From Symbiodinium natans (taxonomy: Eukaryota; Sar; Dinophyceae; Suessiales; Symbiodiniaceae), in assembly GCA_905221605.1 (NCBI GenBank), contig CAJNDS010000129.1, forward strand, positions 145,001 to 209,000: a stretch of 64,000 bases of DNA, in the 5' to 3' direction. The translations under genes were made by a program, and so were the position numbers. The stretch's first letter is position 1. Each line of letters starts with the position of its first letter. The notes below the pieces were generated by a model, which saw nothing but the letters and a program-made list of their open reading frames with translations, was not told the DNA's origin and did no database searches. Positions 48,812 through 61,100 of the stretch are shown one piece after another.

Positions 48812-51800
48812 GCTTCGAACTCAATGCCCAGTTTGCGGCAGTGGCAGGCCCCAGACCGCATGAGGGTTTGGGCTTGCTCGAATTGCCCGTCATGCACTTC
48901 GGGTTTGTTAGGGTTTAGGGTGTGTCAGGGGAGGGCGCGCGCCCCTTTGCCGGCCTTCGGCGTGTCAGTGCAGGTAGAGGAACTTTTTTCACTGAAACTT
49001 GAAAGGTTCCAAAGGGATTCTATCGTTGAAACTATGGCGCCAGGGCTCAAGCTGGGGTTCGGGGTAGCCTCGGCCCTTTTCGGGCCATCGGCGTGTTACG
49101 GACCGTAGAGGCCCTTTTTCACTTGAAACTTGAAGGCTCCAAAAAGAGACTTCTATTGTTGAAGTTACGGCGCCAGGCTTAATGTTGACTTCGCATTAAT
49201 ACACCCCCCCCCCCCCTTCATTGATCAATCTCTCCGGCCAGGGCCTCCTCAATAATATCCGCCTAAATCCTGGTAGGTCTAGCTGTCCCGGTGCCACCAC
49301 AGTGGGCTAAGTGAGCCTCTACTGCGAGCTTCTGGGGGATCACTTTTAGAAGAATATTCCGGGCTGGATTTTATAATTGTGGCGGGCTACATTATTGTGT
49401 TCTGGCAGCTGGATTTTATAATTGCGGCGGGAATTCCTAATGTGAAGTCAACATTAAGCTGGTGTTCGGCCCTTTTCGTTCGGCATGTCATTCTTGCAGA
49501 CCGCCCAGGCAGGCAGGGGCAGGCCGGGCCTTCGACTGGCCAAAACCCTGAACGATCCAGACGAAAAGGGTGGACGATTCGGGGAAAAACCTTTAGCTAA
49601 ACTAAAGGGTCAAGGTGGTCTCGGCACGGCCATCCCTTAGCCGAGTACTGATGTTGTCGTAAGGAAGGCCGATGTCCGTTGGCCTGTCCAGACGGTGAGG
49701 CTGAATTCTCTTTTCGCTTGGGCGCTCGGGCTGTAAGGCCCTCGGCCGAGCGTTCGGGGGCTGTCGCTCGACGGAAGCAACCCCTCACTTAGTTTAGGGT
49801 TTAGGGCTTAGGGTGTGGGATTTTAGGGGTTGAAGATGCGGAGAAGAAGGATTGCGGTTGACGGCCTCTGGGCTGAGGGGAACTCGAGCACCACTTAATG
49901 AAGGATTATACCTTAAATCATATTAAGGACCCCTCTATAAATTAAGGTATATTGCTGAATTAAGGGCTATTGGGCTCTTTGTTTGGGGACACCGCAAGGA
50001 GCCCGCTGCCATAGTGCTTCAGCGCGCATGGCGGAGGACAAAATGCCACTCAGACGGAGACGCACAGGTCCAATGTTTGGAGTCCGGGTTGTGTGTTCTG
50101 CACATGCGTGCTTGAAGTAGTCAATGGTGACATGCGCAGGTATACTGAGTATGTACAGGTGCGTAGTTTGGAATGCAACGACTGACTGGGGAGATCGGTG
50201 ATGAGTATCAGAAGCAGCAATGAGCGTTTGAACGTAGCCGACCCTGACACGACGCCATTCAGAAGTAGCGAAGGATCTAACCCTCAACGCTCCACAAAAT
50301 AGAGTGAAGACGATCGGCCAGTGGGTAGACGTGGTTCGACGTTACTGTATCACAACATGCATCTTTGGTTTACGGCAGTTCCAAGTAAGGTTCTGACCCA
50401 GAACCTGAGATCTCGGAGAAGTCACGGCTGGCAAATCTCTTGGTTCTCCTGGGCCGATGGCTGCACTGGTGCTGCTAATGCTTTGAACTTGATTGGTTGA
50501 CGCGAGCTGCCTCCAGAAATGGGCTCCCTTCGTTCCTGCCCGTTGTCCTCACTTTGGTGTCTTTGCCTAAGACCTCAAAGGTCAGCTGGAATCCCTGACT
50601 GAGCTCCGCCAAGGGAAAGACGTCAAGCTGGTGGCCTTTGCGCAAAACGAATGTTGCGTTCTACTGCAGTTGGGCTGGCTTGTAACAGTATAGCACAATC
50701 TCTGCATCAGTCTGTGGGCAGCCAGACCCTTTAACCCTCAATCCTCATTTGGGCCCTGGGACACCGCCATGACGTTTGGGTTTCATGTCGGATACTCTGA
50801 AGAGCCCAACCGACAGGCCGAGTTGATGTGGGCGTAGGAGTCTAAGGACTTAGGAGCATGAGCTTGTGATTGTGTGGCAGATTAGAGCGGCGACTTGGCC
50901 AGCAATACCTTGGGACGATCCAAAGGCAATCGCTGGTTGCGAGTTGGCAAGTTTAAGCTTAAGTCAGATGAAGCAAGACAAACCTAAAGCTTTGGCCCAA
51001 GGACCAGAATTATGCGAAACCCTGCACGTGGACGCTGAAACTCCAACTCGCGCTGTAATCGGCATTAACACAGCGACGCCATGGCTACCGATCCACCAGA
51101 TTATCCCTTCAACCCTATGAACCCTCCCATGTTTGGTCCAAGAATTTAGAAGCTGCAGTACCTGGGTCACTGACGACCAACCGCCCCTGCAGGGTAGTGC
51201 TCTGCCCATAGTGTTTCAGGGCTTAGTACGGACTAGAATGGGTCACGCCAAAACCCTAAACCCCTCACACGCTAGGTGTTGAGTCCCCAAAACCAACCTT
51301 CGCCCGGCATGAGCCCGACGGGTTTTGGGGTTCCGGGGCTTCTTGCAGGAGCTCACGGGGGCGGACGGCGTAGCGGCGGTGACCGAAGGCTGCCCGCATG
51401 TACTCAAACTCAGGTGCTTGATTTGGCGCTTTCCGAAATTGGGGTACCTGGTTGGGGTCCTTATTACTCGTATAAAGGAATCCTACTATTTGTGGGTTCA
51501 TTTTTGGGGTCCCCCATTTTCGTAAACTCCCATTTTCTGGTAGGACAGCGTAGGACCAAGTAATGTGACGCCCACCGCTCGCCCGAAGACGCTGGAGACG
51601 GCTCCATGCCACAGGAAGCTCCGCCACTCAGCCGCACCCCGCGTGGGAAGGTATTGTACACCCTAAACCCTAAACCCTAAACCCTAAACCCTAAACCCTA
51701 AACCCTAAACCCTAAACCCTAAACCCCAAACCCTAAACCCTAACCCTAAACCCTAAACCATTGCATTTTTAGCTTGGAAGATAGACATGAACCCGTAGAC

Positions 51801-53472
51801 ATGGGGTTTCCCGAAATGAGGGGTCCTTATTATAACGGGGGTCCAAAGAAATTTGGGGATCTAGACCAGGGTCGCTTGGATTTTCGTACACCCACAGATC
51901 TGACTTCCGGCCATTCCACCCTAAACCCCGAAGTGCCTGAAACCCCGATGGTGCTCCGCGTTTAACAGCCTTTTGCGACAGTGGGTTGCGACACTAGCTG
52001 CATCCAGGTCCTGCCCACCTACAAGGTACTAGTTCTTCCTTCTTCTGAGTAACCCTCAACCCTAAACCCTAAACCCTAAACCCTAAAGGCTTCGGCTCAC
52101 AGGGGCCAAGAGGATCACACCCCAAACCCCGATTCCTAAGTTCCCACTTCCCAAGCCCAGAATCAACACCAGGAGGGCTTAGGGCTTGGCTTAGGGCTTA
52201 GGGCTTAGGGCTTAGGGCTTAGGGCTCAGGGTTTAGGGTTTAGGGTTTAGGGTTTAGGGTTTAGGGTTTAGGGTTTAGGGTTTAGGGTTTAGGGTTTAGG
52301 GTTTCGGGTCTCTTTGACCTTTGTCTAGGATGCCCAGCAGTGCCCTTCTTCCCTTCTTCAGGAGGATTCGGTTCCTGTATAAGCCCCTTTCAACCAAAGG
52401 AAGGATTTAGGTTTAGGGTTTCGGGTTTAGGGTTTAGGGTTTGGGTTCAGCCCCTTTTGGCATGCTCTGAGAAACTCAGACACAAGAAAGAGAAGAACAG
52501 CATACAGCACTGCACACCCAGAATTCGCATTCTGGTTAAGTATGCCCCTGGGATTATCAAATTGAACCCAGAACCCCAAGCCTGGCTGGCTCTTAGCAGG
52601 GAACGAGGGAATGAGATACCCTTTTTTCATCCCTAGAAGGGTATGTGTCGGACCCTAATTCCCTCATTCCCTACTAAGAACCAGGGGGAAGCCTGAACCA
52701 TAAGCATGCATTCTACACCCCTAATAATCAGTGTTCTGCCGAACCAGGGACTGGGGCGGCTGGATTGGTGAGGGATCTCAATCCACGATGTCCTTGCGCT
52801 GACCCGCAGCTTAGGGCTTCGGGTTCTGCAGTGCGTTGTTAGAGTTCTTCGATGTCGGGGTTTCTTGTTTGGCCTTTTGCAAGGGCTTCTAAGCCATTTA
52901 AGGGGCCTAACGCAGGACACCCCTCCCCCGGCCTGCACCCCCCTAGTTAGAGGCTTGTGGGTTTGAGGCCTAGGGTTCTGTACTGTGGGCTTGCCGACCG
53001 AAAACTTCGAGTGCTGTTTCCCGCCATTAGGAGCACCCTCTGAAAATTCATTCGTTCATCCGAAGCCCTGAGCCTGAAGGATTTTAACAGGAGCCCCAAA
53101 CTGGGAACTTCAAGAATATGGTAGGAATGTAAAGGGAATGTAAGGACCCGGGTAGGTCCACTCCTCTTGTCTTCCTACTCTATTCTTGGGGTTCCCTGGT
53201 TGGGGTTCCCATTTTGTTGCTTGGATAAGCCTCCAACCTTTAGACCCTTAGACCCTTAAACCCTAAACCCTAAACCCTGTTTTCTCTTGGTTTAGGGCTT
53301 TGGCGCCCGAAGGTCTCAGATCCCACCAGAGATTGCTAGAGAGATGGCAGCACTGGCGCGGTCAGCTCATGGACATACGAACTTGTACAATTTTCAAGAT
53401 TTTTGGAATGCATGCACAAACGAACGTTTGCGCAACAGCATCTTCGGATGTCGGCTCACGACCTCCTTCTAG
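48812..53472 (+). CDS. Exon cluster 5: gene(s) with IQ-like and leucine-rich-repeat-like exons
   Basis: Proposed exons: 48812-48865, 49999-50067, 50581-50681, 51349-51427, 51554-51650, 51773-51805, 51982-52025, 53320-53472. 49999-50067 reads AAIVLQRAWRRTKC, an IQ-type calmodulin-binding motif. 50581-50681 reads LESLTELRQGKDVKLVAFAQ. 51349-51427 reads GADGVAAVTEGCPHVLKLRC, typical of cysteine-containing leucine-rich repeats (F-box/AMN1 type). 51349-51805 stays in phase across a family C intron with GC donor. 53320-53472 reads IPPEIAREMAALARSAHGH and LRNSIFGCRLTTSF then TAG, a good terminal exon. The set may come from two genes, since phases are not continuous overall. Confidence 0.45.
48900..49175. 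repeat. Imperfect tandem duplication (~120-bp units)
   Basis: GGCCTTCGGCGTGTCAGTGC...TTGAAACTATGGCGCCAGGG and GGGCCATCGGCGTGTTACGG...TTGAAGTTACGGCGCCAGGC are diverged neighbours. A third partial start (TTCGGCCCTTTTCGTTCGGC) follows at about 49466. Confidence 0.65.
49176..49460. mobile_element. ~285-bp element with ~22-bp inverted ends
   Basis: CTTAATGTTGACTTCGCATTAA at the left and TAATGTGAAGTCAACATTAAG at the right are inverted repeats. Inside, GGCTGGATTTTATAATTGTG and its near copy 43 bp later form a direct repeat. The element interrupts the tandem array of the preceding entry. No transposase ORF. Confidence 0.6.
49461..49998. other. GC-rich stretch without a supported gene, plus family J relative
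   Basis: 49500-49790 is GC-rich with overlapping ORFs on both strands and no splice context. 49885-49987 resembles family J (right end TTGGGCTCTTTG). Nothing else supported. Confidence 0.35.
51428..51545 (+). mobile_element. Family C element used as GC-AG intron
   Basis: Exon 51349-51427 is followed by GCTTTCCGAAATTGGGGTAC, the element end with GC in place of GT. The far end is CCATTTTCGTAAACTCCC, and the acceptor lies a few bases beyond at 51553. The flanking exons stay in phase. Confidence 0.6.
51661..51760. repeat. CCCTAAA tract
   Basis: About 14 units, in the intron between 51650 and 51773. Confidence 0.9.
51806..51890 (+). mobile_element. Family C element starting at an exon donor
   Basis: The short exon 51773-51805 (LEDRHEPVDMG) runs directly into GTTTCCCGAAATGAGGGGTC, the element end; it ends near GATTTTCGTACACCC. 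Confidence 0.6.
52226..52310. repeat. TTTAGGG tract after a GCTTAGG block
   Basis: GCTTAGG units (52175-52225) pass into about 12 TTTAGGG units. Confidence 0.88.
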
Positions 53473-55059
53473 CTCTTAGACATCAAAAGTGAATCAGTCA
53501 GCTGAAGCCAGGGTCAAGGAGGCGTATTCCACAAGGAGAACACGCAAGAAGTAGGAACCGCATAACACACCTTGGCTGGGAGGCGCTGCACATTCGCAAA
53601 TGGCGGAGAACTTTCCCACTGTGGCGAGCCCATCTGTGCACAAGCTCAGAGCTTGTCTTCGCATACATATGCACCGGCGAACCCAAAGGGGTTCGGGCCA
53701 TGGCAAGTTATGTAACATTAGAGGAGCAACCTTTTCCTTTGCCCTTTGCTGTGTCTGCAGGAACCCTACGCATCCTTGCAATCAAGGGGCCCCCCACTGC
53801 CCTTCGCAAACATGTTGCCGTAAGCCTCAGCGCAGCCACAGCAAGGGAGCCAGTCGTTTGCTGGGTCAGGGCAAATCCAGGGATGCCAATTGGCATGCCC
53901 CATTTCCGAGCTGGAGCTCTTCCACCTTCACGTCGAAACAAAATGTTGCTTCGATACACGAAAACTCCAGGCCTGACTCCTCACATCCTCCACCCAAAAG
54001 CCTGAAATCCCACATGGCTAAAGGCTTTAGACGGTGTAAACCCGAAACCCTAACAGCCTGAAGCAGACATCCCACGACCCCCAGTGCTGCCCTGCTTTCC
54101 TTCCGGTGGGGATAGGTTCCATGGCACACCCATTAAGCAAGCCCTGTTCTCCTCTAGGTTGCAGGGGAACTTAACATCTCCAAACCTTCCTTCCATCGGG
54201 TTTGCGGAATGGACAGCAAGGATTTGGGTTTCGGGGGTTAAGGACTTAGGGTTTAGGGTTTAGGGTTGAGGGTTTAGGGATAGGGGCTTGGGGGGTAATG
54301 GTTTTGGGTTTAACCCGGAACCTCAAGCCGTCCGTTCGTGGCTTAGGGCTTAGGGGTTCGTTAGCAGGTAGCCATACCAAGGTGCAAAAGCTTGTGAAAG
54401 CACCTTGGGCCAACTATTGTTGCAAAGGGCAAACCTTCGGACGCCACGGCACAACCATCGGCTTTCCTGAGGTTGCACTTGGTGCAAGCTTGCTTGTTGG
54501 CTTTTTGAAGAACGCAACAACTGAGCCCCGGACACTGCATCCAAAAGTCCTGAAAGCCTCTTCCTGCAGATTCGTGTTCACGCGCATCACATCGGTGCCC
54601 CACTCCTGGGGGACGAGATGTGCCCGCGGCAGCATTGGTGGCTTAGGAATTTTTGAGGTCTTTAAGCCCTAAAGGCCCTAAACCCGAAACCCCTAGCCCT
54701 GTGCTTCCGGGCATCGCCCAGAGCATCGGGATGCGAATCCCTAAACACCCCGAACCCTCCCAAGCCCCATAACTTGGGATGTTCCCCCCTTTACTAACCG
54801 TCCCTACCAGGGACTCTACTTGGGGGGGGGTACTAGAATCCCAATTAAGGACTGCTAGTGTGAGGGGGAACATCCTAGAGCGTAAGCCTTAAACCCTAAA
54901 CCCTTACCCGTAACCCCCAAACCCCAAACCCCACAGCCTAAACCCTAAAACCTAAACCCTGAACCCTAAACCCCAAACCCTAAACCCTAAACCCTAAACC
55001 CTAAACCGCAATGAAATCCTGATGTCCGATCCCTCTCTGTCACTGGGCCCTGGCTCCAG
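53473..55059. other. Interval without a clear gene; overlapping ORFs on both strands
   Basis: After the TAG at 53472. ORFs of 70-150 codons overlap on both strands at 53494-54129 and 54298-54672. Some look protein-like, for example LRILAIKGPPTALRKHVAV on + and QEWGTDVMRVNTNLQEEAF on -, but neither strand has convincing splice sites or a recognisable family. A family B element lies at 54771-54877 and CCCTAAA units near 54890-55010. Confidence 0.3.
54771..54877. mobile_element. Inverted-repeat element, family B
   Basis: AACTTGGGATGTTCCCCCCT on the left and GTGTGAGGGGGAACATCCTA on the right, with TACTAACCGTCC mirrored by GGACTGCTAGTG. Confidence 0.75.
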
Positions 55060-55154
55060 GTACGGAGGCAGCCGAGTGGTGTCACACCCCGCCGCCAGCA
55101 ACCTACATGGGTTCAGGGTTTGGGGTTTTGGGTTTTGGGTTTTGGGTTTAGGGT

Positions 55155-55186
<32 letters not shown>

Positions 55187-58100
55187 GGTTTAGGCCGCCA
55201 GCAGCCTACATGGGTGCAGGATGAGTGGTTCAGCCTGGCTTTGGGTTGAGGAGTTCAGGGTTTGGGGGCTTGCTGTAGGGTTTAGGGTTTAGGGGCTTAG
55301 GGTTTAGGGTTTAGGGACTTAGGGCTGTTGGTACAACCTTAGGGTCGACTTTTCGTTTTAAGATTGCAGGGGCCGAAAGGCAGCCACTTCGGCACTTGCC
55401 AGCAGCACACCGCACAGCAGCTTGCAAGCTTAGCTTGTCTAAGGGTTCTGAAGTGTGGGCCCTTGGGTTTCGTAGGGTATATAAGGGGTATGGAAGGGGT
55501 CTCCGTTCTGCGGGCCCGTACTAAGGGACCATGAAACCACCCTTACCCTAAGCCCTAAACCCTAAACCCTAAACCCTAGACCCTAGACCCTAAACCCTAA
55601 ACCCTAAACCCTAAACCCTAAACCCTAAACCCTAAACCCTAAACCCTAAACCCTGCTCTGAGGGACCATGCAACTTCCCTGAGAGCTTGCTTGTGTTGAG
55701 GCACCGAAGCGCGTGGCCAGATCCTCAGGAAAGGTCCTATGGCGCCAGGAGAACCTCCATTCCAGGGTTTAGGGTTTAGGGTTTAGGGTTTAGGGTTTAG
55801 GGTTTAGGGTTTAGGGTTTAGGGTTTAGGGTTTAGGGTTTAGGGTTTAGGGTTTAGGGTTCATGAATGCAGCTTCGCGAGGGCGATGCCGGCATCATCTA
55901 GGCAACCACAGGGCTTGTGGTAGCATCCTGCACCTACACCAGGGCCCGTGGCCTTAGGCCCAAGAACCAAAACCAAAAAGAGAGATTCAGCAGCCATGGG
56001 GGACATGAGTAGCCTGCCACATGTGAGCCTTTGCCACGACTTGCCCTTTGCCACGCGTTGGCTTTCCACGAAACCTTGGCTTTCTTCTGGCTGGCTCCTA
56101 GGACTTTAGCCTTGTGGGTTCGTTAACCTTGGGGGTTCTTGTAGAAACTACAATAAGGAACCTAAAAGTTAAGCTTTTAGGAGGGGTTCAGAAGTCAGCC
56201 AAGGTTAATGATCATCTAATCATACATTAGAGAATTATGTCACCTCATGAATTCGCATATTCTAAGTGAGTAAGATGAGAAGTGTTAAACCACAATGAGG
56301 CGCTGCACGCTTGGCGCTTCCAAGCGCCACATCCCAGCCGAGCCCAAGCGCTGCGCTTGGAGGCTGAGCTGACGGTTTAGGGTTTAGGGTTTAGGGTTTA
56401 GGGTTTAGGGTTTAGGGTTTAGGGTTTAGGGTTTAGGGTTTAGGGCGATGGGAAGGGGCCTTTCTTTTGTAGCCCAGACTAAATGCTTTCCCTAAACCCT
56501 AAACCCCTAAACCCTAAACCCTAAACCCTTTGATGATCACGACTTATGATGGTTTTGATGGTGGCCCTTACGGCTTTTGGGGGGGGGTCTTATGGGGCTT
56601 CAGGGTAGAGGACCGCCTATACTGGGGTTTGGAGTACTATACTTTAGTACTTTTTGTTGGGTTCTGGTTTCCTATTATCGCTGCCTATACCTAGATAGTC
56701 CATACTTTTTTTCCAGGGTCTATTCCAAAGTAGGGTACCCCCCTAAACCCCCTAAGCTCCCAAGCCCTCAACCCTCAACCCTCAACCCTAAACCCTGGAC
56801 CTGCTGCAGGGATATGTTTAGGTGCGACATCTGCGAGCCCATGATTTCGGGCAATTTCGAGCAAATAGATTCGACAGCGCAAGGCCTTTGAGAGTCCTTA
56901 CTTGGGATGTTCCCCCTTATATGCTAACAGTCCTTAATAGGGATTGTAGTGCCCCCCCTACAATAATCGCTATTGAGGGCTGTAAGTAGAATGTGTGGAG
57001 GCCCCGCTGCCTCCGGACCTGCAGCACTGCCTCAAGCAACTGGCGCTCCACTGGACTGCAAGCACCTGGCGCTGAAGCGAAAAAATGTCGCAAGCGAGGC
57101 TTTAGGGTTTAGAGCTCAGAGTTTAGGGTTTAGAGTTTTGGGTCTAGGGTTTCGCGTTTAGGGTTTAGGGTTTAGGGTCTAGGGTTTAGGGTTTAGGGTT
57201 TAGGGGGCGCAGATGATTTTGATCCAGCTCGGGGGAAGGCCAAGATTTCCGGAAGCAGCTGCCAGAGAAGATCTCGAGGGACTGAAGCCTTGCACGGAGC
57301 CAGCTTAGGAAACCGAGCCGTTAGGACGGCTTGTTTGGCAGTCAGGAGTGGTGCCTTCAGGGATGCCTTGCAGCAACATTGCGATCCCTGCTACACGCTT
57401 GTAAGGAGCTTTACCGGAGGGGGGGGGAAACATTCGTGCAGTAGGATTCTACTCAGGTCTTTCGAGTGTCAAGAAACCCTAACCCCTAAACCCTAAACCC
57501 TAAAACCCCAAAACCCCAAACCCCAAACCCTAAACCCTAAACCCCGTAGGCTTGGTGCTCAAGCCTCCAAAGGCGCTAGCAGCTGGCAGAGTTCCAGCTT
57601 TTCAGGGGTTCCGGGTCATGGCCGTGAAGACTGCGCTTGCACTGATGGGCCACCTGCGCCGTGAGCTTGCGGCCGCCCTGCTGAGCTTGAAGGGGTTAGG
57701 GTTTGGGGCTTAGGGCTTAGGGCTTAGGGTTTAGGGTTTAGGGATTAGGGATTGGGTTTAGGGAGGGCCTAAACCCTGAACCCGGAAACCCCTGAACCTC
57801 TGCATCTCTGTGATCTATGTCCACCTTGTCACACGCAGTCCGTAGATGGCAGATACCACAACAGCTAGAGTAGCCTAGGGGTTGTGGGTCCCCCATAATC
57901 CCCTTAAAACCAACAAGGGTACCCTTTGTATTCCTAGGTTACTCCAGCTGCATCAGATACCTACAGGCCTGGAATAACCCTGTCCCTCGGACCCCGAAGC
58001 TTCTCTGTGAGCCCCGACACCCTAAACCCCAATCCCTAAACACTCAGTGCTAAGCCCTAAACCCTAAACCCTAAACCCAAAACCCTAAACCCTAAACCCA

Positions 58101-61100
58101 AAACCCTAAACCCTAAACCCTAAACCCTAGCCCTTCCAAAGCCGAGCCTTAGAGCCACCAGCCCCAGGGCGCGCGAGACCTCTGCAGAACGACGCGCTTC
58201 TGGAGCGGCCTCGCCAAGGTGGTGCTTGCTCTGGGTGGCCCGTCTGGTGGGTTTAGGGTTTAGGGTTTAGGGTTTAGGGTTTAGGGTTTAGGGTTTAGGG
58301 TTTAGGGTTTAGGGTTTAGGGTTTAGGGTTTAGGGTTTAGGGTTTAGGGTTTAGGGTTTAGGGTAAAGAAGGCCAACCTTAAACCCTAAAGCCAAGTTTC
58401 AATGTGCCCTGAAACAAAATTCAGGATCGGTGGTCTAGGCAACGCCTCAACCTGCAAAGCTTTCAAGTCCCCTAGACTTGCCGGTTTAGAGTTTCGGGTT
58501 TAAAGTTTAGGGTTGGGGTTTAGGGTTCAGGGTTCAGGGTTCAGGGCTTTGGGTTTACGGTTTAGGGTTTACGGTTTAGGGTTTAGGGTTTAGGGTTTGC
58601 CCTTTTCTTGTTCATGGTTCCTGTACAAAGCAACCAGCCCCAAAAAGGGTACCCTTATTGTCAACTTATTGTAGTATGGTTGCTGGGCTACTAAGTAAAC
58701 CCTTAAGCACCACCATCCTAAACCCTAAACCCTAAACCCTGAAGCACCATTAAGGGTTTAAGCTCAACCAAGGGCTGTCCAAGTGGCTACGCTCCATAGT
58801 GTGCCTCGGACTGGACGCCGATGATCGGAAGCTCAAAGGTTGAAGGGTTGAAGGGGCTTAAGGCTATAAGGGGCTTAGGGCTATAAGGGTTTGAGGGTTG
58901 AAGGGTTTATGAGGGTTTATCAGGGGTTAAGTAAGGTTTTAGGGTTTATCGTGGGGATGCATTTGGTTTTTGGAGTTGTAGGGTTTAGGGGATTGGGATT
59001 GAAGGCTTTACGCTTTGAGGGTTGCAAGGTGCAAAGGTTTTCGGGCTCAAGGCTTCAAGGTTCTCACGGGTTCCCCTACTGCCCTATACTTAACCCCCCC
59101 CCCCTTTTGCAGGTTCCCCCCAGAATTCAGGCTATTTAGGGATAATTAAGCCTCATTAAGGTTATTTTAGGGGGGAATCTAGGGTGGGTAGCACCTAAAC
59201 CCTAAGCCCCCTAAACCCAAAACCCTAAAAAGCACTGAGCCCTAAACCCTAAACCCTCCTGAACCCGAGGGGGGGAGGTATTATAGAGGGGGGGTAGTAG
59301 GGAAACCCTTGAGGTTCGAGTCTTCCGGCACAAGGAGATTTTGCCATCCAATGCCGTGGGGCATGCAACTCGAAGCCCTAAAAGCCCTGACAGAGAGCAA
59401 CACATCGAGGACCCCTAAACATCCCTAAACCCTAAACCCTAAACCCTAAACGCCAGCCGTGCAGGTGCGATTTCTGGTGGCATCGTGGTATGTTTGCGAT
59501 GCTGCGGGCTTCGACCATGGCCAGCCGGCATGTTCAGTGCTCGTGTGTTGGGGGGGCGGAAAGGGGGGGGGGGGTGGGGATGGTGTTCTTGAAATTATGT
59601 CCTGGTTGAGTATCTTGCTAGAATACGGAGCCTCATATTCAGGGCACCTCAATCGGGAACCCGAATGAACTTACAGAAGTACCCATGTCACTGAGCTTTC
59701 AAGCTCCGGAAGCTCGAAACCCAGGTCAGAGTACGCGTCTCCTGAGAAATGGATGCTGTCCAAGTGCGAAAACCTTCTTCAAAACCCTAAACCCTAAACC
59801 CTAAACTGCAACACCACCCAGGCCATGTGGGGGGCTCTACTTGGGGCTTTCCGAATTTTCGGGGATACCTTCTTGGGGTCCTCCTTGTAAGGGAATCCTA
59901 TGATTTGGTGACTATGAGTATTTCAGGGGTCCCTTTTTTCTTTGTAAGCCCCCACTTCTTGGGGCTTTCAAGTCTGTGCGCGTTGAAAAGCATGTATGCT
60001 CAAATGCAGGAGGTCTCGGTCAAAATGAAAGACTGCTTGCATTTAGGCCCCCTTTCTGAAGAGGTTGACCTCTTTTTAAGGGGGACTGTGTCATTGACGA
60101 AGCTTCTAAACCCATACAGCCCCCGGCCTACATCCATCAATGGGCCTGGCTGGTTCGTGCAAGCTTGAAAGAGTCGAGACATTTAAGAACGGCGTACTGC
60201 AAGGTGAATCTTCGCCGCCTCTGTGGTGAGCGCCAGACATATCGCATCCTGTTGCACAACCATGAAGAGCTTCAAGAGGACCCGGCAGAGCTTCTCATAA
60301 GCAGTCTCGGATTTCGGCCCCTGGGGGGTTTTGAAACAAGCCAGCTTTGTGCACAAACCCCTCCCAGGTGACATGGAACCGCCCTTACATAGGTTCTACA
60401 GGCAAAGAGACACGCATACCCTTTCAGAACTTGGCCCACCCGGCCTCTTGTTTTTATATGTCTAAATTAGGGTTTTGGGGTTTAGGGTTTAGGGGGTTTA
60501 GGGTTTCGGGTTTAGGGTTTAGGGTTTAGGGATTAGGGATTAGGGTTTGGGTCCGTTTTATGAAGGCTTGGTCGGGGCATTGCTCATCCCGTCCTCTTGT
60601 CAAGCCCATCGCCGCTGTTCTCATCATCAGCTGTATCTGGCCCCTGACCCTAAGAGTATACTAACGAATTTATATATATATATATATGTATACTGTTATA
60701 TGTATATGTATTATGTATACTATATGCAAGAAGACAGCATATGGTCTGTCATATATTGTATAGAAAAATACAATACGCTTGTTGCTTCCCTTTGCCTGTG
60801 AATGTGGCATATGCGCACGCGTCAAACTGAGTAACGAACCTTCATGCCCGATCACAATGGAGCACAAAGGCACATGATGAAGCTAGTGACATCGCGTGCT
60901 TCTGGACACGCTTTTGTCTTTGCTACCACGCAGCTTCTATCATTATGGCTTCACTCCGAAACGATTATCTCTTGTCAGTGTCATTGTTGCTGGTTAGTCT
61001 GATGTTCTGGGCATGGGTCCTGGCAAACTTGTTGGTCTTTCGCACAACCTTCCGCGCGCGAAGCTGGTCAAGAGCTGCTTGCATGGCCGGCTGCCGCTTT

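Noticed and set aside
53866-54635. Minus-strand genes in 53494-54873
   Set aside because: Overlapping ORFs on both strands, no recognised family and no splice context; left undecided rather than called.
59827-60168. A one-base frameshift in the 60070 region
   Set aside because: A 42-bp GC-AG intron (60039-60080) keeps the frame without any indel and agrees with the phase of both neighbours.
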